Positions 20,101 to 23,352 of a stretch of 50,871 nucleotides of DNA are shown here, in pieces. This DNA is from Streptomyces sp. AA1529 (GTDB lineage: Bacteria > Actinomycetota > Actinomycetes > Streptomycetales > Streptomycetaceae). The first letter of the stretch is position 1. Every line of letters starts with the position of its first letter. The stretch is from positions 1 through 50,871 of the forward strand of contig NZ_ALAP01000060.1 in the NCBI RefSeq assembly GCF_000280905.1. The letters run 5' to 3'. Made by a program: the position numbers and the translations under genes. The notes under the pieces were generated by a model. That model saw only the letters and a list, made by a program, of their open reading frames with translations. It did not search any database and was not told where the DNA came from.

Positions 20101-21293
20101 TGGACCCGTCCGACTACTCCGGTGTCTCGGAGCTGGATCTGGATCTGGAGTCCCGCTCGGGGTCCCGGTCGGAGTCGCGGACGGAGTCCGACCGGGCGCA
20201 CGCCCGCGAGGCGGAGCACCGGTCCGGGCCGGAGCACGAGTCCGAGTCCTGGACCGCGCCGACGCCGTCGGGCGAGGAATCGGTACCGGACATCGTGGTG
20301 ACACCCCCGGAGGAGGACGTCCGCGCCCGCGAGGAACCGGGCCGTGCCGCGCTGCATCTGGACCCGGACACCGTGTGGGACGCCGAGCAGCAGGCCGAAC
20401 TGACGCGGCTGGAGGAACAGGCCGTCGCCACCGGGCAGGACCCGGCCGACCCCGCGGTGCTCGCGCTCCTGCACCTGACCGCACTCGGCGCGTTCTCGGC
20501 GGCCACCCGGATCGTGGACTCCGAGGGCAACCACCAGGGCCGCAACTACGGGAGCACACCTACGCCCGGCGGGCTGGAGCCGCTGCGGATGTACACGGTC
20601 CGGCCCGGCCCCGACGGGAACACCACCGAGCTGGAGTTCACCCCGTGGGCCGCAGACGGCGGCCCCCTCCCGTACTTCGTGAGCACCGACGCGGACGAGG
20701 CGGGCGCCGGCACCGTCCTGCGGCTGCCGGGCGGCACCGTACGGGTCTCCGAAGCGGAACTGTTCGCGCTGCTGGCCGCCGACCCGGAGCTGCGCGAGGC
20801 CGGCCCGGACCGGTGGGTCGCGCTGCTGGCCGGCGGTCCGGCCGCGGAGTCCCGGACCGCCGAGCAACAGGCTTACTCCGAGCGGGAGAACCGGACCGCG
20901 ATCGGCTACAGCGGGGCGCTCCTCCTCTCCGAGGGCGACCCGTCCGAGCCGAGCTGGCTGACCGCGCTCCCGGACCGGTCGACCGGTGCCCCGGGCCGCT
21001 GGCACCGCACCCGGCCCGCCGCCTCGTCCGGCGCACGGGCGGCCGGGACACCCTCCACCGGGCGGGCCGCGCACCCCGGGCGTGAGGTGCCGTACTCGGT
21101 CGACGGCTGGTTCGACGAGAGCTTCGCCGCCACCCGGGAGCACTTCCCGTCCCCGCTGGCCACCTCCACGGAGCGGAGCACGGTGTGGGGCAGGGGCACT
21201 CCGATCCGGACCTGCACATGTTCGTGGCCGAACTGCCCGGGCTGGGGCTGCGTGGTGAGTACAACCCGGCGGGGCCGTCGGCCGGCCAGGTGA
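3..21293 (+). CDS. Giant lonely-Cys-domain protein, polymorphic toxin backbone (5' partial, frameshifted at 3' end)
   Basis: The frame is open from the left edge, so the true start lies upstream; over 7,000 codons are visible. Four modules each carry one conserved Cys (residues 243, 1440, 2775, 3928), the arrangement NCBI calls the lonely Cys domain. Between modules lie Pro/Ala/Ser-rich linkers and OmpA-like units. An Asp/Glu/Ser-rich linker (nt 13,708-14,083) leads into about 1,900 residues of Ser/Thr-rich, beta-looking sequence, then a final half-module (nt 20,350-21,000). The last ~36 codons, after nt 21,187, read as out-of-frame sequence with four Cys in 15 residues; the coherent protein continues in another frame (21,185-21,997). 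The role is inferred: an exported, multidomain toxin carrier tied to type VII secretion by the downstream gene. I see no signal peptide because the N-terminus is missing. Confidence 0.85.
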   Translation: MVADGRLGTVAMRLPDRSVRELSIEEAVAVVAADVAREKLDKSVPLVVVTPFATAHDLLLLRMLAGETGHQVWAHSGTMTFSYDSGRLRMIVRAGQFVGEWIGVEPAMAPAPGDTPPAEDWYWEQRNQVITSSKTGRPLAAASFDSELHDPGLDEFLPLLDQQKTFWHFNPATGSRLAEEPLPTPAGLSEEDADHQEGHGSPGVLLQSLWRGGSVEVDGQRIESLAARFAELFKGRWHGMMRCWAAVAPDVSAPGGSRGHGASGPVPFVVDPLRDLSAAQRTANGMQRYVRGAEGLYVALNRGGEWSHGLSTDARGRRRRWQIFRPEPSGTRLDPWARELGLHTGTGEATAEVREQVLVQLRALKLTFGRDVEDTDGFPDLLAGVAALERMWETEFGAAGGFTLDAFRRTVAAHPQGRQGVDRAGYRAVLKAAREAAPDTALTAFAPLPTVTEAAAWLTREWGSYESATRTVLRPADTGAREVSRLFWAAVKTHDALQGLGQEELEARSSRVLHLGAQGETADDAQVGKMRSLLTRAFARGRDAADPDVAAAYHLDEGGVVEEGTALPSTRYTDGTSGEGRDFRDEAPSVDLTRVESGDGTQEPAPWIGKDPDGNDTPPPYLVRAVVDPADTRHLLLEYSGMTLRVTHGEFVELLAADLVLRAKELRTDLVLDIPELDRLVPGLASRIAQHLGRHVWSTALPTGLSRSGGDGSSLLGTRHPSGASGTASGPAWTENVPVDPAEPVEAPRPVPDPVPEHAPLPGEPAAALPRRPAPTAPAAPAASGPGSMAATRVITLARTADVSPGLTARGRTVTTSSDAASTVSKAPESSDSSVFSGPSRSSSASSEPGPDVRATARKAAMTRSGTGEPMQGLEMTGGAPIPAPAPAPHTEPVGARPVRPLPKAVVMPIVAGSATPQGSPANRQLAAQVAMTGLRNHALRVSLPEIVVTGYGADAPRDTGRNPFRGAQRLGTERAEAAQEEFLQLLDEQLTSRQSGVPHELRLKAADFLLVATGRARVHQGDPVLTELADMAGTEDIERQVTIEFQHDRDAAAVEMLDELRRTDRRLDGAPLDLDKAARRILHLADDAAVSAEQRAELYELCWTAGRANQVTGMAGLAALHLERGLGVLAPDRRRHFRNATSTQRLPGLNWSEQQVAHLDTSRLRLRDRDGTPGYAEHWKTRTPWRQHPRPYVVAADMRDGKFAVRLDDDRELLIDFEELTELVALDVRARRLPPGTEIVLAVPHAGDGLLHHGPRRLADRTGMTVHAHSGEARLTEAEGASAVVVVRHRGRPTGDWVPSRPGLGLDPREGDPLAEFRQALTQAIISLRTGLQIGRRSFNVRNLVDHSFEESSRHLDTITEAVHYDPVTQTYSEPFTMEAPGSLDDAFFEDTHGDPRGLILALRDGLTRNLFKRESWPRWHRRKSVTERPRRWLDIQGCQTGEYRDVSVPAVRDANTAEEPFVADPLTQVPYGQRIANELEMPVRAGTGSGALEEIDGRWVRVLHTDAWGRKSRIVIFLPEPKGAELDRLAETVGWHDGRGEAPAETRARVLRGVRALRLVFGWNVEAEAADHGGYTELLRGFAALDDMWRADDRFADVGRFTMDMFHRVVAARPEGGADPDAAAYRALLSAARAQPPGTSLRDFVPGLPAAVDRAVAWTRQPGVHPRAEAADVLRRTEDQVGPAALSRLFWARVEAEETLERLGAQDVDALIPKVLGTDPSVAPDETLRANMRGAFTATYAAGWNGSDPDVVAAYRLTRLGAHGTDTELRTANTAETLDMLKKESEDNRRAGRRVEDFSSDLYDGLGRDFGPEPKPARVDLSQIHTPNGLRDTKWISPQDNVTTSPKPVLVRAVTDPGRPGIFRVRLGNVDHEVSLGVFLELLATDRELMKAEADAPIVLALTGLDADAARTARRFADRLARTVWWTREPVDLSETGDNGLPVLTVRPGPLGSSVLPDGGWRRTLPRRRGPQGAPSSVPRSAASSAPETSRGPSSASPTAPSVPSDPARAGVRAALGGVTADELYARDVFDPESEAESEDEAVLSDDGSSVASAADTLATSVDGSSVGPGEGSPAAGRRRGDHGREEALGRRRARELTRSSQGQPMPGLGAAAASSSAPVSPVPAPTAPPVASMSAPASPVLAPTVAPPLPGVSILPPPRPVPAAMMAPFAPAGEQFADGGAGIGRFAQHMARVGLRNHQLGVALPGIDVTAYGADAVRSGSDRRWRAAAQRSGERRADRAVEEFRRRLQTELWDLQRGLPAGVRPLRADDFIITSRGGISVPDDVWDRTLPSRVDLHAARDRQATFEVLLPPEAEAVELLNRMHRRDRRWDGAPLDLNHLARQVLHLEQDAVVDAALRQRLLALVGRALKAGRTHGFAQLAAFDLEERGVLDPRRKQHFTMGGVRIPGLNWTPIESIELNTAIRFTHWELAVPSGTASPVGSVPASGATSPAGAASPAGTASPAGAASPAGTASPTVPASPAGTASPTVPASPTGAASPTGAVSPAPARNTSQEPTVPWDDSPASRPYVVAGVGGPQHVVVSLPDGSELTVGYEEFVELIAADPALRALPPDSPIVLAVPDAGALLLDLPRLLAERTGRTVWAHTAKVLLGKNTHGEFTVDTWHAWGRRQGDWVKSLPGTAWDPRDGDALGWFRHVRSHAVISRTTGLQIGRSSHDTFDMVWNGFEDQQRYLDQITTFVHRNPVTGEYSDELPLPGLGDESDATHEDTHAGPEGQQLMTLDGRGFVLAGSAELRAWYRRKSVTGSWISIGGCSVGAYLDASVPWISNLTTHVEKPFVPDPLAEEPQGQRIANAARKGVRAATRSQGVTKRNGRYVRVLDSDAWGRPGEWQFFLPEPEGDELDLLADAVGRHADTEDERAWERLRTLRAVRALRLTFGQDVERTEPRDAYLGLLRGFAALDDMWEADDRFTGLGLFTMDMFDRVVAERPDGGPGADREAYRRVLSEAAFAGPGATLAHFVSAPPAVDHALAWRKSTDFDAQAAVALDIQPDEVTEADRSRLFWARVKAEETLRAPGVDVPGLLRKVLGYPLQLPPTYSHAPLWTAYTRAFAAGRDATDPAVVAAHELELAGATADDTRQVVLLDDGWGSGRNYGPERQHRHVELSEIRTPAGREPAKWAEGPQPPSPHLVVADPDPGDPDRIAVQIAGEKRRVTLDVFIELVAADRSLMNRAAHVPVVLALPELGRLAPALAQRLADRLGRDVWWTSLPVKLTEADSGGPSVLELTDGPAGSPAPTVDAWQKTQPRIPALPAATSSGSAPQPVPSSAGRAAVRAVPGPGVAAPDVLDAQVLAPENPDASSDTDDAAAAVPDSSADPARRRPSAPPLKSALRAEPAPLSSAAPVPASAGPVLAAPVTAPVGSTPAAPATVPARGTGTVSAPPARSSATFVPFWRSSTHLSRKEWSSIEQSARRVARVAVAHRELGVSPQEVDIVGHSDGLPGTAWGAERIGTARAREVAAVFRRALERELAGLQAGLPAGQRPLRAADVPVRARYGGRRGAEGPSRTGEAARHTVIDVSGPSVADARHVLDALAEGAAERFGRPRMSREEQARQVLHLAGDAEVDHSVLGALYTLVGQARTAGQADSTGALAAFHLGQPGVLERLGLAAAGRTRYFTHRGERIPGLNGGEQAVTEFDILRASADGSLTGGDAHQTAPWSGGRSYPVSAALRDGLVGLRWPDGALREQSIEETAAVVRADMEREGLGHRVPIVWPTRMTGQADLERIELFANLVGRTVWVHSGTVDFRPGSDVIRVVHQEGRPEGDWLAVEPTEQPAPAEAGPDWDRETYLRPAVGRRSHRRTGTSFFSPADLAGAREEFSRDLARQTGFVHYNPATGEMSEEIPLRGPALQGSEYQAEHLFGHSLPGRVAQARPDGTYGMLDEGGIESWAARLLRRSRARWISLVSCWGGAPLDLDGARGRTGRGEAAGMPFVVNPLRHISAGQRAANGGRLPVRAPDHIHAVVRDGAGRQRHALYTDARGRRTRWQYFRPEPTSSELGRLARIAGLHSGPRPSSEAVRERTLELVRALKITFGRDVEDAADFHQLLRGAAALEGMWRNDPALGAWGPFTLDALQRTVAAHPAGRQGVDQAGYRAVLADATRARPDVPLSAFVSMPAVEQALRWLRETGADTLTAQAPESPFTGEDLRSWMFWARVKTYDALAGAEVAAVARKVLHLGPDETVDAAREEELRRVLTRAFAEGRAAADPLGAVMDPDVAAAHHLQQAGLLGEATTAGTLGSGDETGTARDFTGLPVLPVVDLTTVEVNGAPQQAPWLSPREEEVSRPTPSLVRGTLDRADRRYFLLTLPDGTTHRAPHSELPHLLAADPALQALDLAVDLVLDVPELDRYAPGLADDLAQLLGRGVWSTPAATGLRPSGRDGSSVLTLRPSEGDPDTPLTWTRSAPRDPAEPVYAPSPVPDPLPDAAPLPDPATAAGPPAIAPLPELPAQARVPAATRVPRSTAPADSEWDTSDGTVSEPEPAAPSGDESRSSAWVHDALVASDPAGNEQRDTDPETVGTPPPTGGRTGQGPGRDRAPGRGPVTVPEDDSDSGFEADSEADSEIGSDSESDFEPAPEPPEPVSEPVAGFESDSGSDYERAVSEPDSGSEPGSAPDYEPASGFESDSGSEPVPESRPAAESAAESGSEDGDDTDASSEADTLSETGSDSDGFSTFVANFGHGHRGLLGSVHVMPFPDETLEWLHAGIGTAVRARHRADVGTATEDLEAQDQRGSAALLGEVATAYAQSPVLESLPYVLSTKGMVRTVTYRGRRYQVSWRLELGEARLAPTMASEVPEGRTIQVEERNKTTVTSSSNGGRQTVRTFPLSYGRTWAMDRTGNPVLASLASLGITPKLTLLHNQEGISATVAKEYMAMSALAFGMEPSSLYDYGMVSQIKVEALDAPAPPRAIGPAPGEETGTGTGTEESSAADPTGSGRTSTSADASAPEAASDAASETVSDEASDSASEAATDDTSQDDGWGDIPPATAPGRVAAWFPDYLTRPPEPAPYGTLFASDEELPAEPRTLSAGFLPIRMDTIQDPAALHDEIVASDELRPHLRRLSSESADDLGEFLSENNQRSGLPLMLAGAYPSPVLRDRAGDTMGFLEVRARLRWLNPDVLVRSKNVVLENSLLYTAGAKNSYTVSNAVQPGFSFAPAFADPDGSGVGGGPTFSGAYQYQRDHGFDSGGTAYNWFGIATENPQLLVEADIEFEAVFVSAEGGRSEPFTFSRPASHLLRVPSRAEVEGVPVPPGQERHLPPDVLGLRALGVSVTPLELTGTEAQFEAIENKVRSFGLLPPVERTSLNWMDEVSRKKTLQAWAANQRELSLARSQVGLRCASRDMVGAGHHMYFDLPHEYDNWRACAVLRMKPQEGTSPRHRRNFPGWSSLNATGLATAGGESFTSSHTLTGAFAGEAHGPVSGDTTMKGGIPYSLSAGGQHTETAGSASGYALDKLLYTQTGLAQYDIPVTYDAELFFGGGTDPVWVSDPSDGNFAATFPLARTLAERPALLPAATIRPATDEDHRLARMQPDEEGRRPEGAQLLPAHAHVNSAIGSAELISAFQQLLTGRSPGDDTADAPAPGALARILNWTAEHGSQVGTLLPGFVTQPAQWLKDVTFGQSLAYPENPAQESARAALSSTSLLALAVQIARGGYSYHAGSAGSLMGTEVQGEVRGYLHDVQYLGVGTPPEEGFTGSGNWMESDVTATDAAWRGRGGKRTAQLGFSGSVTRADGDVSGSVTGSGSQSFAVSWSVSDTDSVFSDRMNVEAREPHHAFRADFTYLSSLSVGHVNALANALGVGPQTVRTLATHVPGALVFWVSETGVREDPRLAELAGLTPHEPTLDRRLPPFFVRSGGRALGPATVPETLPDGPLDAFVEALRAEAERVAPGSLTPGSGSYVYGLDSRITQTGSAIGTRALVGAGADRWLKPITFVYRGRGRGESAPGVWGGLYRVTLSVNARPAPDRDLGEVRGALRPKSGLENIYSSTPSSVTRTAARSGTFSLSLSPSAGFPVVVGTDNAGSAGVSASFASNSSRSTSLTLSPTRQQWVRTYAPAAQFDVAYEFRATASAELLPDTLPGFLVNQVVSLKELTELLVEGGLSAGETLGLRRLLSRMADGMTELPSALAAVLGRTPDAAAEDGTLPPPVTATGATDEAIPLDTLTASGERAEGNRAAPVGEAPAAERDTAEPDPAGSTEPAEATTSQEEPQPGTPVSSTPFTVHLRFPAHETPYERPDGTVDWSTAPELLTPQLHESDPRQARSLPEPATDLAAETATGTPADTATGSAEETAPAPEPLGAGARWTPEQTLIVGDFDAVDQLADALRAVDPALRDGGLPKTSESQESTMLRIGNLVGSGKVALTAAQASRFTGKRPSGSSSSVRLDLYRPQTESSSRTLVLMGIRVNIRSASSSGSQTYSPSANVPLSGGLTEGNTDTLGGAVPVAGENITTGKSTGVSSYRREILKYGTGLSQNEDEEQDDSGVLGYTLTVHTALEVSGPEGTRWVTGNAVVRATLEDVLGNGLTPVRPSANVYDALSVVAESGPRDWSAVSSEDFGALLAGAFTEDDAAPQVWLDPGDVPTAARYALLGARTALLDGGTLAHAREAAGARLPEAFSNLMGAAAHAAALALRPVTLVLRTPEGPVHLPFSLPGTEPANVSVDPPEPEHPASPLPPVPSVPLDPSDYSGVSELDLDLESRSGSRSESRTESDRAHAREAEHRSGPEHESESWTAPTPSGEESVPDIVVTPPEEDVRAREEPGRAALHLDPDTVWDAEQQAELTRLEEQAVATGQDPADPAVLALLHLTALGAFSAATRIVDSEGNHQGRNYGSTPTPGGLEPLRMYTVRPGPDGNTTELEFTPWAADGGPLPYFVSTDADEAGAGTVLRLPGGTVRVSEAELFALLAADPELREAGPDRWVALLAGGPAAESRTAEQQAYSERENRTAIGYSGALLLSEGDPSEPSWLTALPDRSTGAPGRWHRTRPAASSGARAAGTPSTGRAAHPGREVPYSVDGWFDESFAATREHFPSPLATSTERSTVWGRGTPIRTCTCSWPNCPGWGCVVSTTRRGRRPAR
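3579..5820 (+). repeat. Lonely-Cys module 2
   Basis: Starts with an alpha/beta unit ending VHAHSG. The His is residue 1394 (DTHGDP) and the Cys residue 1440 (DIQGCQTG), 46 apart. The post-Cys blocks are PFVADPL and QRIAN, followed by FLPEP. The closing alpha/beta unit ends VWWTRE. The strand-like stretch before Cys and the CxTG after it resemble the nucleophile region of clan CD cysteine peptidases. Confidence 0.75.
7314..7535 (+). repeat. Coding tandem repeat in linker (Ala-Ser-Pro hexapeptides)
   Basis: The linker before module 3 is built of GTASPA, GAASPA and TVPASP-type hexapeptides. At the DNA level a 29-base block starting at 7371 recurs at 7407, giving a 36-bp period. It keeps the frame and probably varies in copy number between strains. 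Confidence 0.8.
7593..9725 (+). repeat. Lonely-Cys module 3
   Basis: Opens with an alpha/beta unit ending VWAHT. His2732 (DTHAGP) and Cys2775 (SIGGCSVG) are 43 residues apart. The shared blocks PFVPDPL, QRIAN and FLPEP follow, and the module closes with VWWTSL. Modules 2 and 3 also share RRKSVT just before the Cys strand, so they are each other's closest relatives by eye. Confidence 0.75.
11055..13206 (+). repeat. Lonely-Cys module 4
   Basis: Opens with an alpha/beta unit ending VWVHSG. His3884 (FGHSLPG) and Cys3928 (SLVSCWGG) are 44 residues apart. PFVVNPL, QRAANG, FRPEP and a closing VWSTPA unit follow. Module 4 is closest to module 1 by eye: both lack RRKSVT and both carry GRQGVD in the helical part. 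Confidence 0.75.
13708..14083 (+). repeat. Coding Asp/Glu/Ser-rich repeat linker
   Basis: About 125 residues made almost only of short repeats such as SDSGSE, EADSE and GFESDSGS. It separates the lonely-Cys half of the giant protein from the Ser/Thr-rich half. It is predicted to be disordered and strongly acidic; a second acidic/Ala linker follows at about 14,810-15,000. Confidence 0.8.
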
Positions 21294-21997
21294 CGGATGC
21301 GGACGGGCGCCTGTACAGTGAAGGCCCTGCCTGGGACTGGTACCTGGCAGGACGCGGTCTGGTCGCCTCCTCCAGGCTGCGGACGATTCTTCTGGCACAG
21401 GACGTCGAGGGGACCGCGGACGATCCCGGTGTTGTGCCGGTGCCTGCTGCATGGCCTGCCTCCGGCCCCGTGAGCGCGACGCCACCGGTACCCCCGGTCA
21501 CCGTCGCGGCAGTGCAGCACCTCCTCGGCGGGCCGGACCTCCAGCTCCTCGATGTCCAGTGGCGCGTTCACGAGGGGCCGCTGCACACCTTCAGTTCTCA
21601 GCCGCCGCAAGAGGTCTTCGAGCAGGGACTGCTGCCGGAGGGAGACGAGTTGCTTCACCCGATCGAGCATGTCGTCGCCGGTGGCGGCGCCGCCTCGGCG
21701 TGGGTCGGTACGACAGCGGATCCGAACACCGGCCCCGCCGCGGGGAGCGGCTGGCGCGTCTTCCTCCAGGCGCCGGGCGGAGTCGACGTGAACGCCACCC
21801 TGGGTCTCGCGTCCCCCTTCCCCGACCGATTCGAAGTGCTCTTCCCCGGAGGTGTCGACCGCCGCTTCATCCGGGGTGCGCAACTGCTCGAGAACGGTGA
21901 GCCGGTCGGTGACTTCCTCCCCAACCCGCACTTCGGGGAGGGCGGCGAGGACAATCGGGGACAGGGCCGGAACGAGCAGCAACGCGACGAGACCTGA
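21185..21997 (+). CDS. C-terminal ADP-ribosyltransferase-fold domain of the giant protein, split off by a frameshift
   Basis: This frame continues the giant protein after a one-base shift in the G run at 21,187-21,190; the joined reading would be TVWGQGHSDP. It lacks a convincing RBS, so independent translation from the GTG is unlikely. About 90 residues lead to an ART-like core: PPQEVFEQG, then SAWVGTT, then GGVDVNATLG and FEVLFPGGV. This order matches guanine-modifying pierisin/scabin-type toxins. Three catalytic positions differ from the family pattern: Thr (codon 21,587-21,589) where the NAD-binding Arg is expected, Gly-Thr-Thr instead of Ser-Thr-Ser, and Arg-Phe-Glu instead of Gln/Glu-x-Glu. 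It may be inactive, altered, or only a fold relative. The stop is 35 bases before the next gene's likely ATG. Confidence 0.7.
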   Translation: MGQGHSDPDLHMFVAELPGLGLRGEYNPAGPSAGQVTDADGRLYSEGPAWDWYLAGRGLVASSRLRTILLAQDVEGTADDPGVVPVPAAWPASGPVSATPPVPPVTVAAVQHLLGGPDLQLLDVQWRVHEGPLHTFSSQPPQEVFEQGLLPEGDELLHPIEHVVAGGGAASAWVGTTADPNTGPAAGSGWRVFLQAPGGVDVNATLGLASPFPDRFEVLFPGGVDRRFIRGAQLLENGEPVGDFLPNPHFGEGGEDNRGQGRNEQQRDET

Positions 21998-22032
21998 ACG
22001 CACGGCCGGGAAGACCAGTGAGTGAGGACAAG

Positions 22033-22998
22033 ATGAGTGAGACCAGCGGCGAAGCCCGCGCCGCCACCGACCCCGCGGCGACGGACCCGGACGGTGGAGT
22101 CGCCACCGACACGATCGACCCGACTCCTCCCGAGGAGTTCGTCGAGGCCGCGAAGCTCGCGCCCGACCACTGGCTGTACCTGATCGACCCGACCTGGTCC
22201 GAGGAGGGTCCGCCCCCGGAGTGGGCCGTGGTGGGCCAGTGGCGCTCCGACGCCGAGGGCGAGATCGTCGAGTGGCAGGACAACGAGGACTACCGGCCCT
22301 CCCCGTCCGCGATGGGCTGGCCCGAGCCCGCCGACGAGGTGGACGCCGCGATCCAGCTCGCGACCACGGGGTACGGCCCCGCGGACGACGTCACCAAGGC
22401 CCTGGCCAAAGCGGAGGTGGCGGTACTGACGACGGCGGACGGCGACCCGGTGCGTGCCGCCGCCCCGGACGGCACCCCGGTGGTGCTGGTCTACAGTTCG
22501 CCGAAGTATCTGCACCTCGCCGGGCGGTTGAGCTTCGAGACGGTGCGGATACCGGACTTCCAGGACCGCATTCCCGAGGGGCACAGCCTCTGCATCAACA
22601 GCTCCGGCCCGGTCAGCATGGTGATGACCACGGACGGTCTCGACGATGTGCTGACGGCTGCCGCGACGGACTCCGAGGACGGGACGCAGGAGGCGGCACA
22701 GTCCGCCGACGGACCCGATTCCGGAAGTGCCGACTGGGCGCAGACGGCCGGTCCCGGCGCGGTCGCCACGGAGTCCGCCCAGGTGGACGGTTCCGTGAAC
22801 GGCGGTGGCCCCGACGGTTCGGACACGGCGGCGGACGGCATCGTCGATCTCCCGCTGCCCGAGGGCGACACGCGGTCGCGGGCGGAGCCGGCCTCCGGGA
22901 CGAGCGGGGAGCCGGCGGCGGAGGCCGCTGCGGAGACCGAACCGGGCAGCAAGCCGGCCCGGGGCAAGAAGCGCAAGACCGACAAGACCGAGGAGTAG
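22033..22998 (+). CDS. Type VII secretion system-associated protein (SseB-like)
   Basis: About 321 residues. The ATG at 22,033 follows GAGG with a short spacer and is preferred; a GTG at 22,018 in frame is the alternative. Residues ~35-210 form a compact domain with WLYLIDPTW, PPEWAVVGQW, the NxDYRPSP area, an alpha/beta segment ending VVLVYSSPKYL, and GHSLCINSSGP. This matches my memory of the Streptomyces family called type VII secretion system-associated protein, which overlaps the SseB fold. The tail is Asp/Ser/Gly-rich and ends with a basic KKRKTDK stretch. It sits 35 bases after the giant gene. It could act as chaperone, targeting factor or immunity protein; the sequence does not decide between these. 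Confidence 0.7.
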   Translation: MSETSGEARAATDPAATDPDGGVATDTIDPTPPEEFVEAAKLAPDHWLYLIDPTWSEEGPPPEWAVVGQWRSDAEGEIVEWQDNEDYRPSPSAMGWPEPADEVDAAIQLATTGYGPADDVTKALAKAEVAVLTTADGDPVRAAAPDGTPVVLVYSSPKYLHLAGRLSFETVRIPDFQDRIPEGHSLCINSSGPVSMVMTTDGLDDVLTAAATDSEDGTQEAAQSADGPDSGSADWAQTAGPGAVATESAQVDGSVNGGGPDGSDTAADGIVDLPLPEGDTRSRAEPASGTSGEPAAEAAAETEPGSKPARGKKRKTDKTEE

Positions 22999-23352
22999 CA
23001 ACCCCGGCCGGGGCCGCACCCGACGGCGCGGCCCCGCGAGGGGGATTTCGGATCGTCCCCTCGGTGTGTGAACTTTCCCGGCGGCGGACGCATCACATGG
23101 TCAGGGGATGCTCATCGCGGGGACTCTCCACACCGGTCGGCGCGCCGACATCCGTCCGCACTGTTCCGGTCCCGCAGGCCTCCCGTTCAACTCGATTCCC
23201 TACTGTGCCCCCACGGAACTTCAGAACATGTGCACTCCAACAGGTGACAACGGCCGGACCGGCGACCCGGTTCACGGTGCGTCGCCGACGGGTCCGGGCC
23301 GGACGGCCGGGACCGCGACCCGCCGGTCGTCCCCCGATCGAGGAGATGAGGC
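22999..23352. other. Intergenic gap with terminator hairpin and presumed promoter
   Basis: 354 bases with no credible gene. Apart from the hairpin at its left end, the part from about 23,100 to 23,240 is visibly less GC-rich than its surroundings and probably carries the promoter of the next gene. I cannot place a -35/-10 pair with confidence. Confidence 0.5.
23009..23036 (+). terminator. Hairpin after the SseB-like gene
   Basis: Perfect 9-bp arms CGGGGCCGC and GCGGCCCCG enclose a 10-nt loop, 10 bases after the stop at 22,998. There is no T run, as is common in actinobacteria. It may attenuate readthrough into the next gene. Confidence 0.5.

Noticed and set aside
15333..21485. Second long minus-strand open frame
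   Set aside because: Same reason: antisense shadow of the Ser/Thr-rich region, no recognisable motif and no ribosome site.
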